Of a stretch of DNA of 64,000 nt, positions 1 to 7,874 are shown one piece after another; the first letter of the stretch is position 1; each line of letters begins with the position of its first letter. The notes beneath the pieces are model-generated. The model saw only the letters and a program-made list of their open reading frames with translations. It was not told the origin of the DNA and searched no databases. The stretch is from Clostridia bacterium (GTDB lineage Bacteria > Bacillota > Clostridia > Acetivibrionales > JAFADI01), in assembly GCA_026418695.1 (NCBI GenBank), contig JAOAAU010000007.1, forward strand, positions 1 through 64,000. The letters are read 5' to 3'. Both the position numbers and the translations under genes were made by a program.

Positions 1-486
1 TATGAAGAGCAGTAAGGCAGTAACCATCAAGGCATATGCATATCCAATCAGTATGTAGAACCCGATTCCATATTCCTTCGCTATGACAGGAAACGGGCTG
101 GAAAAGTCCAGGCGCTCGTTATACCGGATCCACCCATGAGCATCATTTGTCCAAACCAGCATCATAATAATCGAAGAAATCACAGTTAATACAGAAATAT
201 TCCTCTTGCTGGCCCATCCGTCATGGCTGGTAAACTTGGCACCTAACGCAAATAGCGCTATTGGTAAATAGCAAAAGCAGATATACTGAACCTTCACCCA
301 AAAGTTCTTAACTTCAAAATCAATACATACAGTCTCCAGGGCGGTTCCCAAGGTCCATATAACAACCATCAGCAACATGAGCAAAAAGTAAGGTGCGCCC
401 TTTGCATTCCGGCATTTCACCAGCAAATAGCCGCCTACTGTACCTGTAAGGGCTGTAGATATCAGCAATGCAATTATATATATCAT
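1..486 (-). CDS. Histidine kinase N-terminal 7TM region (partial, runs off window start)
   Basis: The frame is open from an ATG at 484-486 to the window edge, giving 162 codons; a GGGAG about 8 nt upstream supports the start. At least five hydrophobic helices are visible. The motifs FWVKVQYICFCYLP and MLVWTNDAHGW resemble the conserved core of the N-terminal seven-TM sensor region of some histidine kinases and diguanylate cyclases (HisKA_7TM type). The catalytic output domain lies outside the window, so kinase, GGDEF or another output cannot be told apart. The membrane sensor assignment is good; the kinase call is inference. Confidence 0.6.
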   Translation of the reverse strand, partial: MIYIIALLISTALTGTVGGYLLVKCRNAKGAPYFLLMLLMVVIWTLGTALETVCIDFEVKNFWVKVQYICFCYLPIALFALGAKFTSHDGWASKRNISVLTVISSIIMMLVWTNDAHGWIRYNERLDFSSPFPVIAKEYGIGFYILIGYAYALMVTALLLFI

Positions 487-826
487 ATATTGGTCTCCCA
501 ATGATATCCTACCTTTCCTTAATTATCCTGAAAATTCATCAGTACGCTATTTATTCGACAGAAATGGTGTTAATTAGCAATTTTATTATAATTTATTTTC
601 ATCTCTCTATGAAGAGATTTGATGTAGTTTTTTAATCCTTCGATCGCGTTTACTCGGTGTGTTGTATAATAGTGATTTTGATTCCTTCCAAAAAGCATAT
701 TGAAACCCTTTCCTCAGGGAATCTGCTTGATATTGGTCCCATAGCAATCATATTACTTGCATGAAAATAGCCGAAACATCTTTTCACTCAAAATGTTTCG
801 GCCATAATAGCATCCCGGGTCTATCC
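487..826. other. Intergenic region holding one terminator hairpin
   Basis: This 340-bp gap between the 7TM sensor gene and the end of the AraC-type gene shows no ORF with a credible RBS. The only structure seen is the hairpin at 770-802, annotated separately. Confidence 0.5.
770..802 (-). terminator. Hairpin downstream of the AraC/GyrI-like gene
   Basis: GCCGAAACAT (770-779) and ATGTTTCGGC (793-802) form a perfect 10-bp stem. On the minus strand it is followed by a short T-rich stretch and lies 25 nt after the stop of the AraC-type gene, so it probably terminates that transcript. Confidence 0.6.
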
Positions 827-1687
827 CTATTTGAGAGGAATATAAATATCGAACGCGTAGTCAGGACTTGAGAAGTCACTTGACCTCGAGTCGTACCATT
901 CTATGGTGTCGCGTTCTGCCAATTCATACCCCGATTCAGGGAACCATGTGCCATAAATAAAATCAAATGTATTCTTTAGCCCGAACATGGAGCCTTTGTG
1001 TGTAAATACCGCATACTTTGAAGGTGGAATCGTTTTCGCAGTCATTCCTTCGGGAATACCCTCCAGGTCATTTACCTCTACACAGGCACAATAGTTAAAT
1101 TCACTATCTTCAGTTATGTTCGGCATATACTCGCACAAACCGAGTGTCACTTCAGGGTTTGCAGGGTTTCTGATCTCCGCTCTCCCAGAACCGAATTTCC
1201 CCCACAAGTCAGCAATCGAGCTGCTTCCAGGCTTGACTGCTGCCTTAATTCCAACGATTTTAAATTCTTTATCAAAAATAATTTTGGGCTCCATAAAAAC
1301 ACCTCCGCTTTCATCCTTTAAATTCATGGTTTTTACATTTGCCTTTTCAAATAAATACAATCTATTTTTTTGTTTCCTGTATCTCCCGGGAGTGATTCCA
1401 AAGGCTCTGGAAAAGGCACGGGTAAACACTTCCTGGGATTCAAAACCATACTCGAAGGCAACATCAATCAGCCGCTGATCCGTCGATAAGAGTTCGATGC
1501 CGGCATTGCTCAACTTTCTCTTCCGGATATATTCTTTTACCGAATCTCCCACCATGGCTTGAAAAACCCTGTAAAAGTGAGTCACCGAAAAATACGCTTG
1601 GTTGGCTAGTTCAACCAAATCAATTTCCTCTTTAAGGTGCAGTTCAATAAAGTCAATTGAGTTCTGAATCCTCTCGTAGTAGTCCAT
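827..1687 (-). CDS. AraC-family regulator with GyrI-like effector-binding domain
   Basis: The protein has 286 aa. Residues 1-105 are an AraC/XylS DNA-binding domain with two helix-turn-helix motifs and the signature VAFEYGFESQEVFTRAFSRAFG followed by TPGRYR. After a short linker, residues 130-286 resemble the GyrI-like/SOUL effector-binding domain (KIVGIKA near the start, a conserved WYD and a C-terminal FDIYIPLK strand). This HTH-first order is typical of the Rob/BltR-like group that binds hydrophobic or cationic small molecules. The gene is transcribed alone and ends at the hairpin 770-802. One MarR-type operator (1917-1931) lies about 230 bp upstream and might affect it. The ligand is unknown. 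Confidence 0.85.
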   Translation of the reverse strand: MDYYERIQNSIDFIELHLKEEIDLVELANQAYFSVTHFYRVFQAMVGDSVKEYIRKRKLSNAGIELLSTDQRLIDVAFEYGFESQEVFTRAFSRAFGITPGRYRKQKNRLYLFEKANVKTMNLKDESGGVFMEPKIIFDKEFKIVGIKAAVKPGSSSIADLWGKFGSGRAEIRNPANPEVTLGLCEYMPNITEDSEFNYCACVEVNDLEGIPEGMTAKTIPPSKYAVFTHKGSMFGLKNTFDFIYGTWFPESGYELAERDTIEWYDSRSSDFSSPDYAFDIYIPLK

Positions 1688-1808
1688 GGTATATTGCCTC
1701 CCGTTGCCTTTAAGTCAATTATAGCAGTCCCACTAAATTTGTTTTGATGTTTTTTACCATGATTTTATAATTTCTATCGATGTGTTACAATTCTGCAAAC
1801 ATACAAAT

Positions 1809-1842
1809 AAAAAAGCCCGGGCAAACTACTCCTCGAGCCTGA
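1809..1842 (-). terminator. Probable terminator after the methyltransferase
   Basis: Read on the minus strand, an imperfect GC-rich stem (GGCTCG pairing with CGGGCT, with G-U pairs) runs into TTTTTT. It lies about 110 nt after the methyltransferase stop. Confidence 0.4.
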
Positions 1843-1916
1843 GGAAGTCAACCTTACAGATATTAAAGCTGAAACAACCTAAGTATTTGCCTCCATCTCA
1901 TTAACTCGAGTATCAT

Positions 1917-1931
1917 GTTTAGCTACTAAAC
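1917..1931. promoter_or_regulatory. MarR-type operator copy 1 (GTTTAGCTACTAAAC)
   Basis: An inverted repeat GTTTAG-N3-CTAAAC, identical to the site at 2631-2645 and nearly identical to the one at 3162-3176. On the minus strand all three are followed by ATGA. This copy sits 22 nt beyond the methyltransferase stop and upstream of the AraC-type gene, where no obvious promoter can be assigned. Confidence 0.65.
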
Positions 1932-1952
1932 TCAAGTTTAGAATTTAACAAG

Positions 1953-2579
1953 CTACTTCATTGCGGTGACAAATAGCAATGGCATCATGTTTTTTATCAA
2001 TACTCCTTTTTGAACTCTAAGTCCCCTGTCTCCAATATACTTCAAAAGCTCTGTTTCATTGAACCTTGTAACAACGGGATGTCCTTTCAGTTGCAGAATC
2101 CTGGAAACAAGTACAGACTTCACATTTTGCTTATGCAGGTAAGTCGGCAGGATCAGTAATCCTGACTCTTTAAGTACCCTTTTGGCTTCCTCAATCGCCT
2201 GATCAGGGTGCTCAATAATATGTATGAGATTGGACATAATCACCCGGTCGAAGGTTTCATCCTCAAAAGGCAGCTGGTAGCAGTCTCCCGTTTGAAAGCT
2301 GATATTCATAACTTCCTTTTCCCTGGCCTTTTCCTTTGCAAGCTTTATCATTTCCGGTGAATAATCGATTGCATCAATGCTTTTGACATGCTTTGACAGT
2401 CCCAAAGCGATATCTCCCGTACCAGTCCCGATATCAAGTATTCTCATATCTCCACTCACTTCCTCCGCCATCAGTTCCAGAATGCTGACGTATGCTTTCT
2501 GGGATCTGCTTTTTTGCTTGTCATAATTCGCAGCTAAAGTATTCCAATACTTTAAAGCCCCGTTTGAAAATGTTTTCAT
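1953..2579 (-). CDS. Class I SAM-dependent methyltransferase
   Basis: The protein has 208 aa from the chosen ATG at 2577-2579, which has GGGGAAGAG just upstream; an upstream in-frame ATG at 2630 would add 17 residues but has no RBS. The Rossmann-fold SAM-binding motif I reads ILDIGTGTGDIALGLS, followed by an acidic residue in IDAIDYSPEMI and a GDCYQLPFEDETFDRV motif IV region, as in UbiE/Methyltransf_11 proteins. It follows the marR gene on the same strand, with an operator between them. The substrate is unknown. Coupling to a MarR repressor suggests a role in detoxification or stress, which is inference only. Confidence 0.85.
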   Translation of the reverse strand: MKTFSNGALKYWNTLAANYDKQKSRSQKAYVSILELMAEEVSGDMRILDIGTGTGDIALGLSKHVKSIDAIDYSPEMIKLAKEKAREKEVMNISFQTGDCYQLPFEDETFDRVIMSNLIHIIEHPDQAIEEAKRVLKESGLLILPTYLHKQNVKSVLVSRILQLKGHPVVTRFNETELLKYIGDRGLRVQKGVLIKNMMPLLFVTAMK

Positions 2580-2630
2580 TTTCTCTTCCCCTTTCCTTTT
2601 CTTAAAATTATATTCAAAATCAAGATTCAT

Positions 2631-2645
2631 GTTTAGCTACTAAAC
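2631..2645. promoter_or_regulatory. MarR-type operator copy 2 (GTTTAGCTACTAAAC)
   Basis: A perfect 6-bp inverted repeat around a 3-nt centre, between marR and the methyltransferase. On the minus strand a TATAAT lies 17 nt after a TAAACA that forms the end of this operator, so a repressor bound here would cover a candidate -35 for the methyltransferase. Confidence 0.75.
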
Positions 2646-2682
2646 AACGTGGCAAAAAAATATTGCAAGATGTGCCTACCGT

Positions 2683-3144
2683 TTATTTACTCTTCTTTTT
2701 ATCAATAAACTGCTCAATCATATCCAGTATCCCGGAGAAACCCTCCAATTGTGCTTCCATCACATCATCCACCTGGGATGTAATCCTTTCATACAGTTCG
2801 GAATGGTAATTGGAATGACCTTGATATGCTTGCATTCCCTTCTCCGTCAATTCAAGAGTCACTTCATTTTCCCCGGTAGGGATCATCTGCTTATTGACGA
2901 AGCCTTTCTTCACCAGCTTGTCAATCATTTGAGAAACAGCGCCTTTTGTAATGCCCAGATATTGAGCCAGCTCAGTAACATTCACCCTCTGCTTCAGTCC
3001 GATAGCTTCAATGGTATGAATCTCAGCTCTATAAAGGAGTTCTTCCGTTCCATACTTTCTGGGTATCTTTTCCCAGGCATTGTACTTGTTGATGACCCTT
3101 GAAAATTGTTGAGCAATGTTCTGTAATTTCTGTTGATCCTTCAC
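2683..3144 (-). CDS. MarR-family transcriptional repressor
   Basis: The protein has 153 aa, the usual MarR length. It has the family architecture: N-terminal helices, a winged HTH (LAQYLGITKGAVSQMIDKLVKKGFV at about 80-104), a wing (PTGENEVTLELTEKG) and C-terminal dimerisation helices. It is the first gene of a two-gene unit with the methyltransferase. A near-consensus promoter (TTGACA-17-TATAAT) followed immediately by the palindrome 3162-3176 indicates autorepression. The ligand is not predictable. Confidence 0.92.
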   Translation of the reverse strand: MKDQQKLQNIAQQFSRVINKYNAWEKIPRKYGTEELLYRAEIHTIEAIGLKQRVNVTELAQYLGITKGAVSQMIDKLVKKGFVNKQMIPTGENEVTLELTEKGMQAYQGHSNYHSELYERITSQVDDVMEAQLEGFSGILDMIEQFIDKKKSK

Positions 3145-3161
3145 TCGCAGCCACTCCTCAT

Positions 3162-3176
3162 GTTTAGTTGCTAAAC
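3162..3176. promoter_or_regulatory. MarR-type operator copy 3 (GTTTAGTTGCTAAAC)
   Basis: A perfect inverted repeat GTTTAG/CTAAAC located 6 nt downstream of the marR -10 box, covering the expected transcription start. It differs from copies 1 and 2 only in the central three bases. Confidence 0.8.
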
Positions 3177-3182
3177 ACTTCC

Positions 3183-3211
3183 ATTATAGTTCCAGTATCA
3201 AATTCTGTCAA
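3183..3211 (-). promoter_or_regulatory. Sigma-A promoter of marR
   Basis: On the minus strand TTGACA (3206-3211) and TATAAT (3183-3188) are separated by exactly 17 nt. Both hexamers match the consensus perfectly. Confidence 0.85.
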
Positions 3212-3424
3212 TCCTTCTCATCAGTATACATTTGTTCCTGGCCCTTCCTTGTGGCAGCCCAAGGAAGGACCATTGAGCCAATAAATGAAATAATTGCTCT
3301 GAGCATTTTTCATCCGGGAAACCTGAGCTGAAAGGAAACGAATTCTCTTGAAAGTGATTAATTTATATTTTCAAAAAAGAAAAATTGTAGTAAAATATTT
3401 GTATATAAAACTTTATATGTCCTC

Positions 3425-3513
3425 ATGCCAATAGCAAACTTATCGAAAGATAAGGACGCAAAGCTACGAGTCTAAAGTGATGTTTACTATGACAGTCGGG
3501 CCGCCAGAGTGAT
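3425..3513 (+). ncRNA. Cyclic di-GMP-I (GEMM-I) riboswitch aptamer
   Basis: The strand contains the conserved GEMM-I core: AGCAAAC, a short hairpin capped by a GAAA tetraloop (TTATC-GAAA-GATAA), then GGACGCAAAGC, a CTAAAG segment and a second hairpin ending in GACAGTCGGGCCGCC. The aptamer is followed by the hairpin 3527-3551 and then a gene for a PilZ-domain protein, itself a c-di-GMP effector family. Aptamer ends are approximate. Whether the ligand turns expression on or off depends on alternative pairing with the terminator, which was not resolved here. Confidence 0.92.
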
Positions 3514-3526
3514 AATTACATATCTG

Positions 3527-3551
3527 CCATGCGGTTCATGCGTGGTTTTTT
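3527..3551 (+). terminator. Intrinsic terminator of the riboswitch expression platform
   Basis: CCATGC (3527-3532) pairs with GCGTGG (3540-3545), followed by TTTTTT. It sits between the aptamer and the PilZ gene, as expected for transcriptional control. Confidence 0.8.
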
Positions 3552-3589
3552 ATTGCGTATATTATCGTCGTTGAAAGAGGGTGTGTCAT

Positions 3590-4237
3590 TTGGAGCAAAG
3601 CATCTTATCGATTCGTCATTATTTTCAGTTAAAACCAATAACAGGCACTATTATCAGCGGTGATCCAAGCAACTTTTTCACTGTGAAAATAACGGAAGAC
3701 TATGCCCTTGGAAAAAATATTTTAAAAGGGGACCCCGTCCTTTATAGCTCCTTCTCTGATATTGACGACATTCAGGTAAAGGGCGGAAGTGTCATTACCA
3801 TATTGGAAAAAGACAAACAGATGATCATATCCCCCGACAAAGAGTTTAACAGCATGATCGAGAGAAGACAGTATGAACGTCATCCTGTTTCGCTGCACGG
3901 GAATATGCGGATCTTAAACAGTGGTCAAAAAGCAACTCCTGTTTGTATCAAGGACATGAGTTATTCAGGTTTCAGGATTTATTCCCAAGCTGACCTGAAT
4001 GCCGGGGATACCATTGAAGTAGACGTTTATCTTCACAATAATATCCTCACCATTCAAGGTACCGTCATGAGAAAATCCATATGCTACGGACGGAATGAAT
4101 ATGGTATTCAGATTGTATATAGAGACAAAAATTCCATGTATTCCATCAAGGATTACATGGACAAGATGCTACAAAACGAAAAGGACTTATTGAAGACCCA
4201 GTTGGTAAAAAGCCTGGTTGCTTCGGGATCTCTATAA
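3590..4237 (+). CDS. PilZ-domain c-di-GMP effector (YcgR-like)
   Basis: The protein has about 215 aa. Residues 1-95 form a beta-rich domain like the N-terminal flagellar-brake/YcgR domain. The C-terminal PilZ domain begins with the c-di-GMP-binding RRQYER arginine motif and continues with a DMSYSGFRIYS segment that matches the D/N-x-S-x-x-G motif. I chose TTG at 3590 because AGAGGG lies about 8 nt upstream; the GTG at 3581 abuts the RBS. It is controlled by the c-di-GMP riboswitch directly upstream, so synthesis and activity probably respond to the same second messenger. The partner (flagellar motor, polysaccharide export or other) cannot be inferred from neighbours. Confidence 0.9.
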   Translation: MEQSILSIRHYFQLKPITGTIISGDPSNFFTVKITEDYALGKNILKGDPVLYSSFSDIDDIQVKGGSVITILEKDKQMIISPDKEFNSMIERRQYERHPVSLHGNMRILNSGQKATPVCIKDMSYSGFRIYSQADLNAGDTIEVDVYLHNNILTIQGTVMRKSICYGRNEYGIQIVYRDKNSMYSIKDYMDKMLQNEKDLLKTQLVKSLVASGSL

Positions 4238-4319
4238 CCCCGGAAGTACTATCAAAACAACTCCAAGCATAATGAAGCATACTCTTACTTATTAAAAGTT
4301 TTAAATTATCAATAAATCA

Positions 4320-5144
4320 CTAGTTAAAATATTTCGCTATTTTGAGAACAGAGTTCACTAAGCAGTCCACCTCTTCCTTTGTATTGTACACGCCAAGAGA
4401 AGCCCGGATGGAGCTGGTTAATCCATACCTGTGCAGAGCCGGCTGGGCACAGTGATGTCCTGACCGGACTGCGATTCCATCCTGGTTCAGGCGCTGTGCG
4501 GCACTTTCCGGAGCTACGCCGATCCCTGTAGGGCCATAGACTTTACGCCCCGAGAAAGCATAGAAATCTGCATCCAATGCTCTTACATCAACGCCAATAT
4601 GAGGAACGGACTGCGCTCCGTCAATAAGAACAACCGCTCCGTGTTTGTGTGCGAGCTCAATCATCTTACGCACTGGATTCACCGTTCCAAGGACATTGGA
4701 CACATGCGTTACGGCAACAATCCGGGTACGGGGTGTCAGAAGTTTCTCATATTCGTCCAGGATGACTTCACCGCGATCATTGATAGGGACAACATTAATG
4801 GCAGCCCCTTTGGCCTGCTGCAGCTTTTGCCAGGGTACAATATTGGAGTGATGTTCCATCATCGTTAGTACGATTTCATCCCCCGTATGTACATTCATTC
4901 CTCCAAAACTTTCAGCTACAAGGTTGATGGCCTCTGTTGTTCCGCGTACAAAAATGATTTCATCCATGGAGGATGCCCCAATAAAATCACGAATTTTTTC
5001 TCTGGCTGTTTCATAAGCGCTTGTGGCTAGCTTTGCTAAAGTATGTGCGCCGCGATGAATATTGGAATTGTATTCACTGTAATAACGGTTCAACTCATTG
5101 ATCACGCAGGCAGGTTTCTGGGCGGTTGCAGAATTACTGTTGAT
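4320..5144 (-). pseudogene. SufS/Csd-type cysteine desulfurase remnant (5'-truncated, internally deleted)
   Basis: Coding similarity starts at NSATAQKP (about 5135) and is open from 5144. An intact-looking stretch includes TTEAINLVAESFGG, MEHHSNIVPWQ, DGAQSVPHI and the PLP-lysine segment FSGRKVYGPTGIGV. It then jumps directly to the active-site cysteine loop RSGHHCAQP. Roughly 100 or more residues normally present between these motifs are missing, and the first residues of the fold are cut by a stop next to the REP-like repeat 5150-5210. The only start inside is a GTG at 5105 that would give 261 aa, versus about 400 for the family. The PLP lysine and the cysteine remain, but the fold is unlikely to be functional. 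Confidence 0.75.
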
Positions 5145-5149
5145 TCACA

Positions 5150-5210
5150 AAAAAGTGTCAAGGGGACGGTTCTAGTGACACTTTTTAACTCCCCTTGACT
5201 TTTAACTTAA
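5150..5210. repeat. REP-like palindromic repeat (GGGGACGGTTCT type)
   Basis: It contains AAAAAGTGTC...GACACTTTTT and, overlapping, GTCAAGGGGA...TCCCCTTGAC. The core is the same as in the long perfect palindrome 11408-11466. It abuts the 5' end of the broken cysteine desulfurase. Confidence 0.65.
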
Positions 5211-5276
5211 GTCTCTTGATTGCTGACAAAAACTGTTGCTGTAGATAGTGACACATGCACATTATACTTCATATCC

Positions 5277-5444
5277 TCATAATGACTTTTTAAATAAAAC
5301 TATGGCAGGAAGCAGTGTAGCAAGTACAGCAAATATCATGGATGCCGCACCGCCTGTTTTATTGCCTTCCTTTTTCCACAAGTGAAGTCCATAAGTAAAG
5401 GTATAAATATTGCAACATGCCATAAACAGGATAAAAATATACAA
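5277..5444 (-). CDS. Small membrane protein of the germination operon
   Basis: A 55-aa ORF starting at TTG (5442-5444), with AAGGAG about 10 nt upstream inside the end of gerAC, whose stop is only 2 nt away, so it is likely translationally coupled. Two hydrophobic helices (about residues 2-21 and 36-51) flank a short polar loop LWKKEGNKTGG. Small membrane proteins are encoded in some ger operons, but I do not recognise this one. It could be an accessory subunit of the germinant receptor. Confidence 0.5.
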   Translation of the reverse strand: MYIFILFMACCNIYTFTYGLHLWKKEGNKTGGAASMIFAVLATLLPAIVLFKKSL

Positions 5445-5446
5445 CT

Positions 5447-6760
5447 CTATTTTCTCTCCTTTGAAAGAATGGTATCTTCATTATTCCGTATCGGTGAAGA
5501 ACTCATCATAAGCCCTGTCCTACGTACATTCGCTATAACATCAACATTGACTTTGGCTTCCTTGTAATGTTTGAGCCAGTTATACTGTTCAAATTCTGTA
5601 ACCGTAGAAAAATTATGTGCAATCTTTTTACCAAAGCCGAAAATATCCGTATTCCACTCTTGCTGTGTCTTTCTTATCGTTTTCTCGATACCTCCCTGTA
5701 TTATGTTTGCCAAGTGCCTGTTCAAGTCATTGATTTTGTTTACTTTTTCATACGCAATCCTGCTTTGAATGGCTCCAAGGTCTGCCTCTACACTAATTTT
5801 AACATTAACGACCGGTACCCCATTTTCAAAATGAGCGCTAGTCTTCGGCATCCTTGCCAACCGAAGGTCAAAGGGGATTGCATCACCAGGGCTGTTTTTA
5901 TCCTCTATAGTAAAGATACCTCTTTTAAAACGTCCGGTTGCCAGTAAGAAATATCTTGTCTCATAAGAAGAAAGGCTTCCAACCATCTTTTCTCCGTTAA
6001 ATACCGCCATTCCAATAAATTCAATCTTACGGTTACCTGTTCTCGGTATGTCTCCCGGCTGCATATTATATTCTGTTCTTAAAGGTGAATTCTTTTTAAC
6101 GTTCTCCCCATCTAAAGGCTTTATGGTCTTAAACTCGTTTAGTCCGGCGTAGATGGTGAATGCCTGTCTGTAAGGCGATATTGTTGCTGTATAAAACTCC
6201 TGAAAAGGTACCTCAGGGAAATATCCTGAGTTTTCCGACTGCTTCGCTGCAAGCTCCATCGCTTTCGACAAGCTTTCACCAATCTGTGTCTTGTTATCTT
6301 TAATAAAATCTTCCGCGGTCCCCTTGCATACAATAATTTGCATGATTCTTCGTGCTTCCCTGAATCGTGCAATTGGCTGCAAATAATCTCTGACACCCTC
6401 TTTTGCCATTTCTTCCGAGAAAACAATCGTTTTCGTATGGACAAAGGATATTCTTCTTGTGGTAGAAGTATTCAAAAGGTTGATCCCTTCAAGTATGGAG
6501 GAAGCCTCAATCGTTGCAACCAATGTGCCTGAGACTTCACCTTCTTCACTACCCCCACCCCCCTTCTTTCCCATACCGCCTCCTCCACCTTCTTTATAAG
6601 TCGGAAACTGTATCGTAATCCTTACTTTATTTTCAATACCCTTATCACACCCTATCATTAATGTATACACCTGATCGTCAACCTCATGCCGGTCTGTAGT
6701 GCAGCTTGTCAAGATAAATACAAGTATGACAAAGAAGAGTATCAGCCTAAGCTTCCTCAT
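5447..6760 (-). CDS. gerAC: GerAC-family spore germination lipoprotein
   Basis: The protein has 437 aa. A lipoprotein signal peptide with lipobox LTSC ends at residue 20. The rest follows Ger(x)C C-subunits: an N-terminal domain (DDQVYTLMIGCDKG), the segment LNLLNTSTTRRISFVHTKTIVF-like region and a C-terminal domain with FGFGKKIAHNF. An unusual Gly/Lys-rich insertion (GGGGGMGKKGGGG) lies at about residues 58-70. It would be anchored to the outer face of the spore inner membrane as part of a GerA-type receptor. The start overlaps the gerAB stop by 14 bp. Confidence 0.93.
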   Translation of the reverse strand: MRKLRLILFFVILVFILTSCTTDRHEVDDQVYTLMIGCDKGIENKVRITIQFPTYKEGGGGGMGKKGGGGSEEGEVSGTLVATIEASSILEGINLLNTSTTRRISFVHTKTIVFSEEMAKEGVRDYLQPIARFREARRIMQIIVCKGTAEDFIKDNKTQIGESLSKAMELAAKQSENSGYFPEVPFQEFYTATISPYRQAFTIYAGLNEFKTIKPLDGENVKKNSPLRTEYNMQPGDIPRTGNRKIEFIGMAVFNGEKMVGSLSSYETRYFLLATGRFKRGIFTIEDKNSPGDAIPFDLRLARMPKTSAHFENGVPVVNVKISVEADLGAIQSRIAYEKVNKINDLNRHLANIIQGGIEKTIRKTQQEWNTDIFGFGKKIAHNFSTVTEFEQYNWLKHYKEAKVNVDVIANVRRTGLMMSSSPIRNNEDTILSKERK

Positions 6761-7874
6761 CTTTTTCCTTCACCCCTTTCTTACCACGGATTATTGCAAT
6801 GATAAGTACCAGTATAGGTATAAAATATACTATGAACATACTGTAAGACCTTAAAAAATTAGTGTGTTTTTCAACAATTTCCGATATGTTTTCCGGCAAT
6901 AAAGTTACCAAGAAAGTACAAAAAGCAAAAGGGAGTAAAAAGGGTCTATATTTTGGAATCTTGAATGATTTACAGAAAATACTGACAGCCAAATAAAAAG
7001 TTATGGATACGGTGATCACGGAAGCCATGACCCAAATAAAAATGAAAACCGTCTCAACTCTTTGGAAAAACCTGCTGAAATACACGATTCTTGATAACTG
7101 GAATAGCGCAGACAAATTCTCACTTCCCTGCGGATATTCAAAGGCTAAAAGGCTGCAGAGGATAATTGTTCCGATGATGATGCCTGCGAAGGCCAGGCTG
7201 ATTAACCCGGCCTTCCTGAAATTCTTTGTACCCTGCAAAGAGTTTATAATAAATGCCAAAAAAGCTACTTCAGAATATGCGGATGATCTTAAAGCGCCAT
7301 ACTGTAATGACGCTTTAATCCCGTAGCCTCCCATGGGAAATAGATTATCAATGTCATAAAAGGGAAACGGCAGCACCAATATGATTACCAACCCCACAAG
7401 TATAACAATAAAACTAAGATACCCCATTCTGGCAATCCCTTCAAGACCGGCATATGCGTATGCAATTACGATCCCCATAAAGAGGATTATAATTGCACTT
7501 GGAGGTGTATAAGGCAGTATGTAAGCCTTGATCATTTCAACGAATTCCCTTATGTTTACCCCTGAATAGTATACAAAAAACCCGCTGAAGATTAGTGAGA
7601 ATAATTTTCCCAAGAATTTGCCGGCTGCAATATCAAATATACCGACAAGGTCATTCCCTGGAAACCTTTTCATAAGCAGATAAAGAATCAGGAAAAGCAG
7701 CATGCTTCCTAAAACACTGATTTCCGTTGCATACCAGCCGGCAGTACTCATCAGCTTAATCACCGTTCCCGGGTTGATATAAAATGCTTTTGTAATTAGA
7801 AATATTGTAGAAATACTGATAGCCTCTATCGTTCCAATTTTCCCTTCCTTAATCATCTTCCCCCACCCTGTCAT
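6747..7874 (-). CDS. gerAB: GerAB-family spore germination permease
   Basis: The protein has 375 aa with about ten predicted TM helices, in the APC-superfamily fold of GerAB/endospore germination permeases (family start EAISISTIFLITKAF...PGTVIKLMSTAGWYATEISVLG). In known systems this subunit binds or senses the germinant. Its start overlaps the end of gerAA by 26 bp. An internal ATG at 7856 with GGTGGGGGAAG just before it could be the real start and would remove six residues. The germinant cannot be predicted. Confidence 0.93.
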   Translation of the reverse strand: MTGWGKMIKEGKIGTIEAISISTIFLITKAFYINPGTVIKLMSTAGWYATEISVLGSMLLFLILYLLMKRFPGNDLVGIFDIAAGKFLGKLFSLIFSGFFVYYSGVNIREFVEMIKAYILPYTPPSAIIILFMGIVIAYAYAGLEGIARMGYLSFIVILVGLVIILVLPFPFYDIDNLFPMGGYGIKASLQYGALRSSAYSEVAFLAFIINSLQGTKNFRKAGLISLAFAGIIIGTIILCSLLAFEYPQGSENLSALFQLSRIVYFSRFFQRVETVFIFIWVMASVITVSITFYLAVSIFCKSFKIPKYRPFLLPFAFCTFLVTLLPENISEIVEKHTNFLRSYSMFIVYFIPILVLIIAIIRGKKGVKEKDEEA

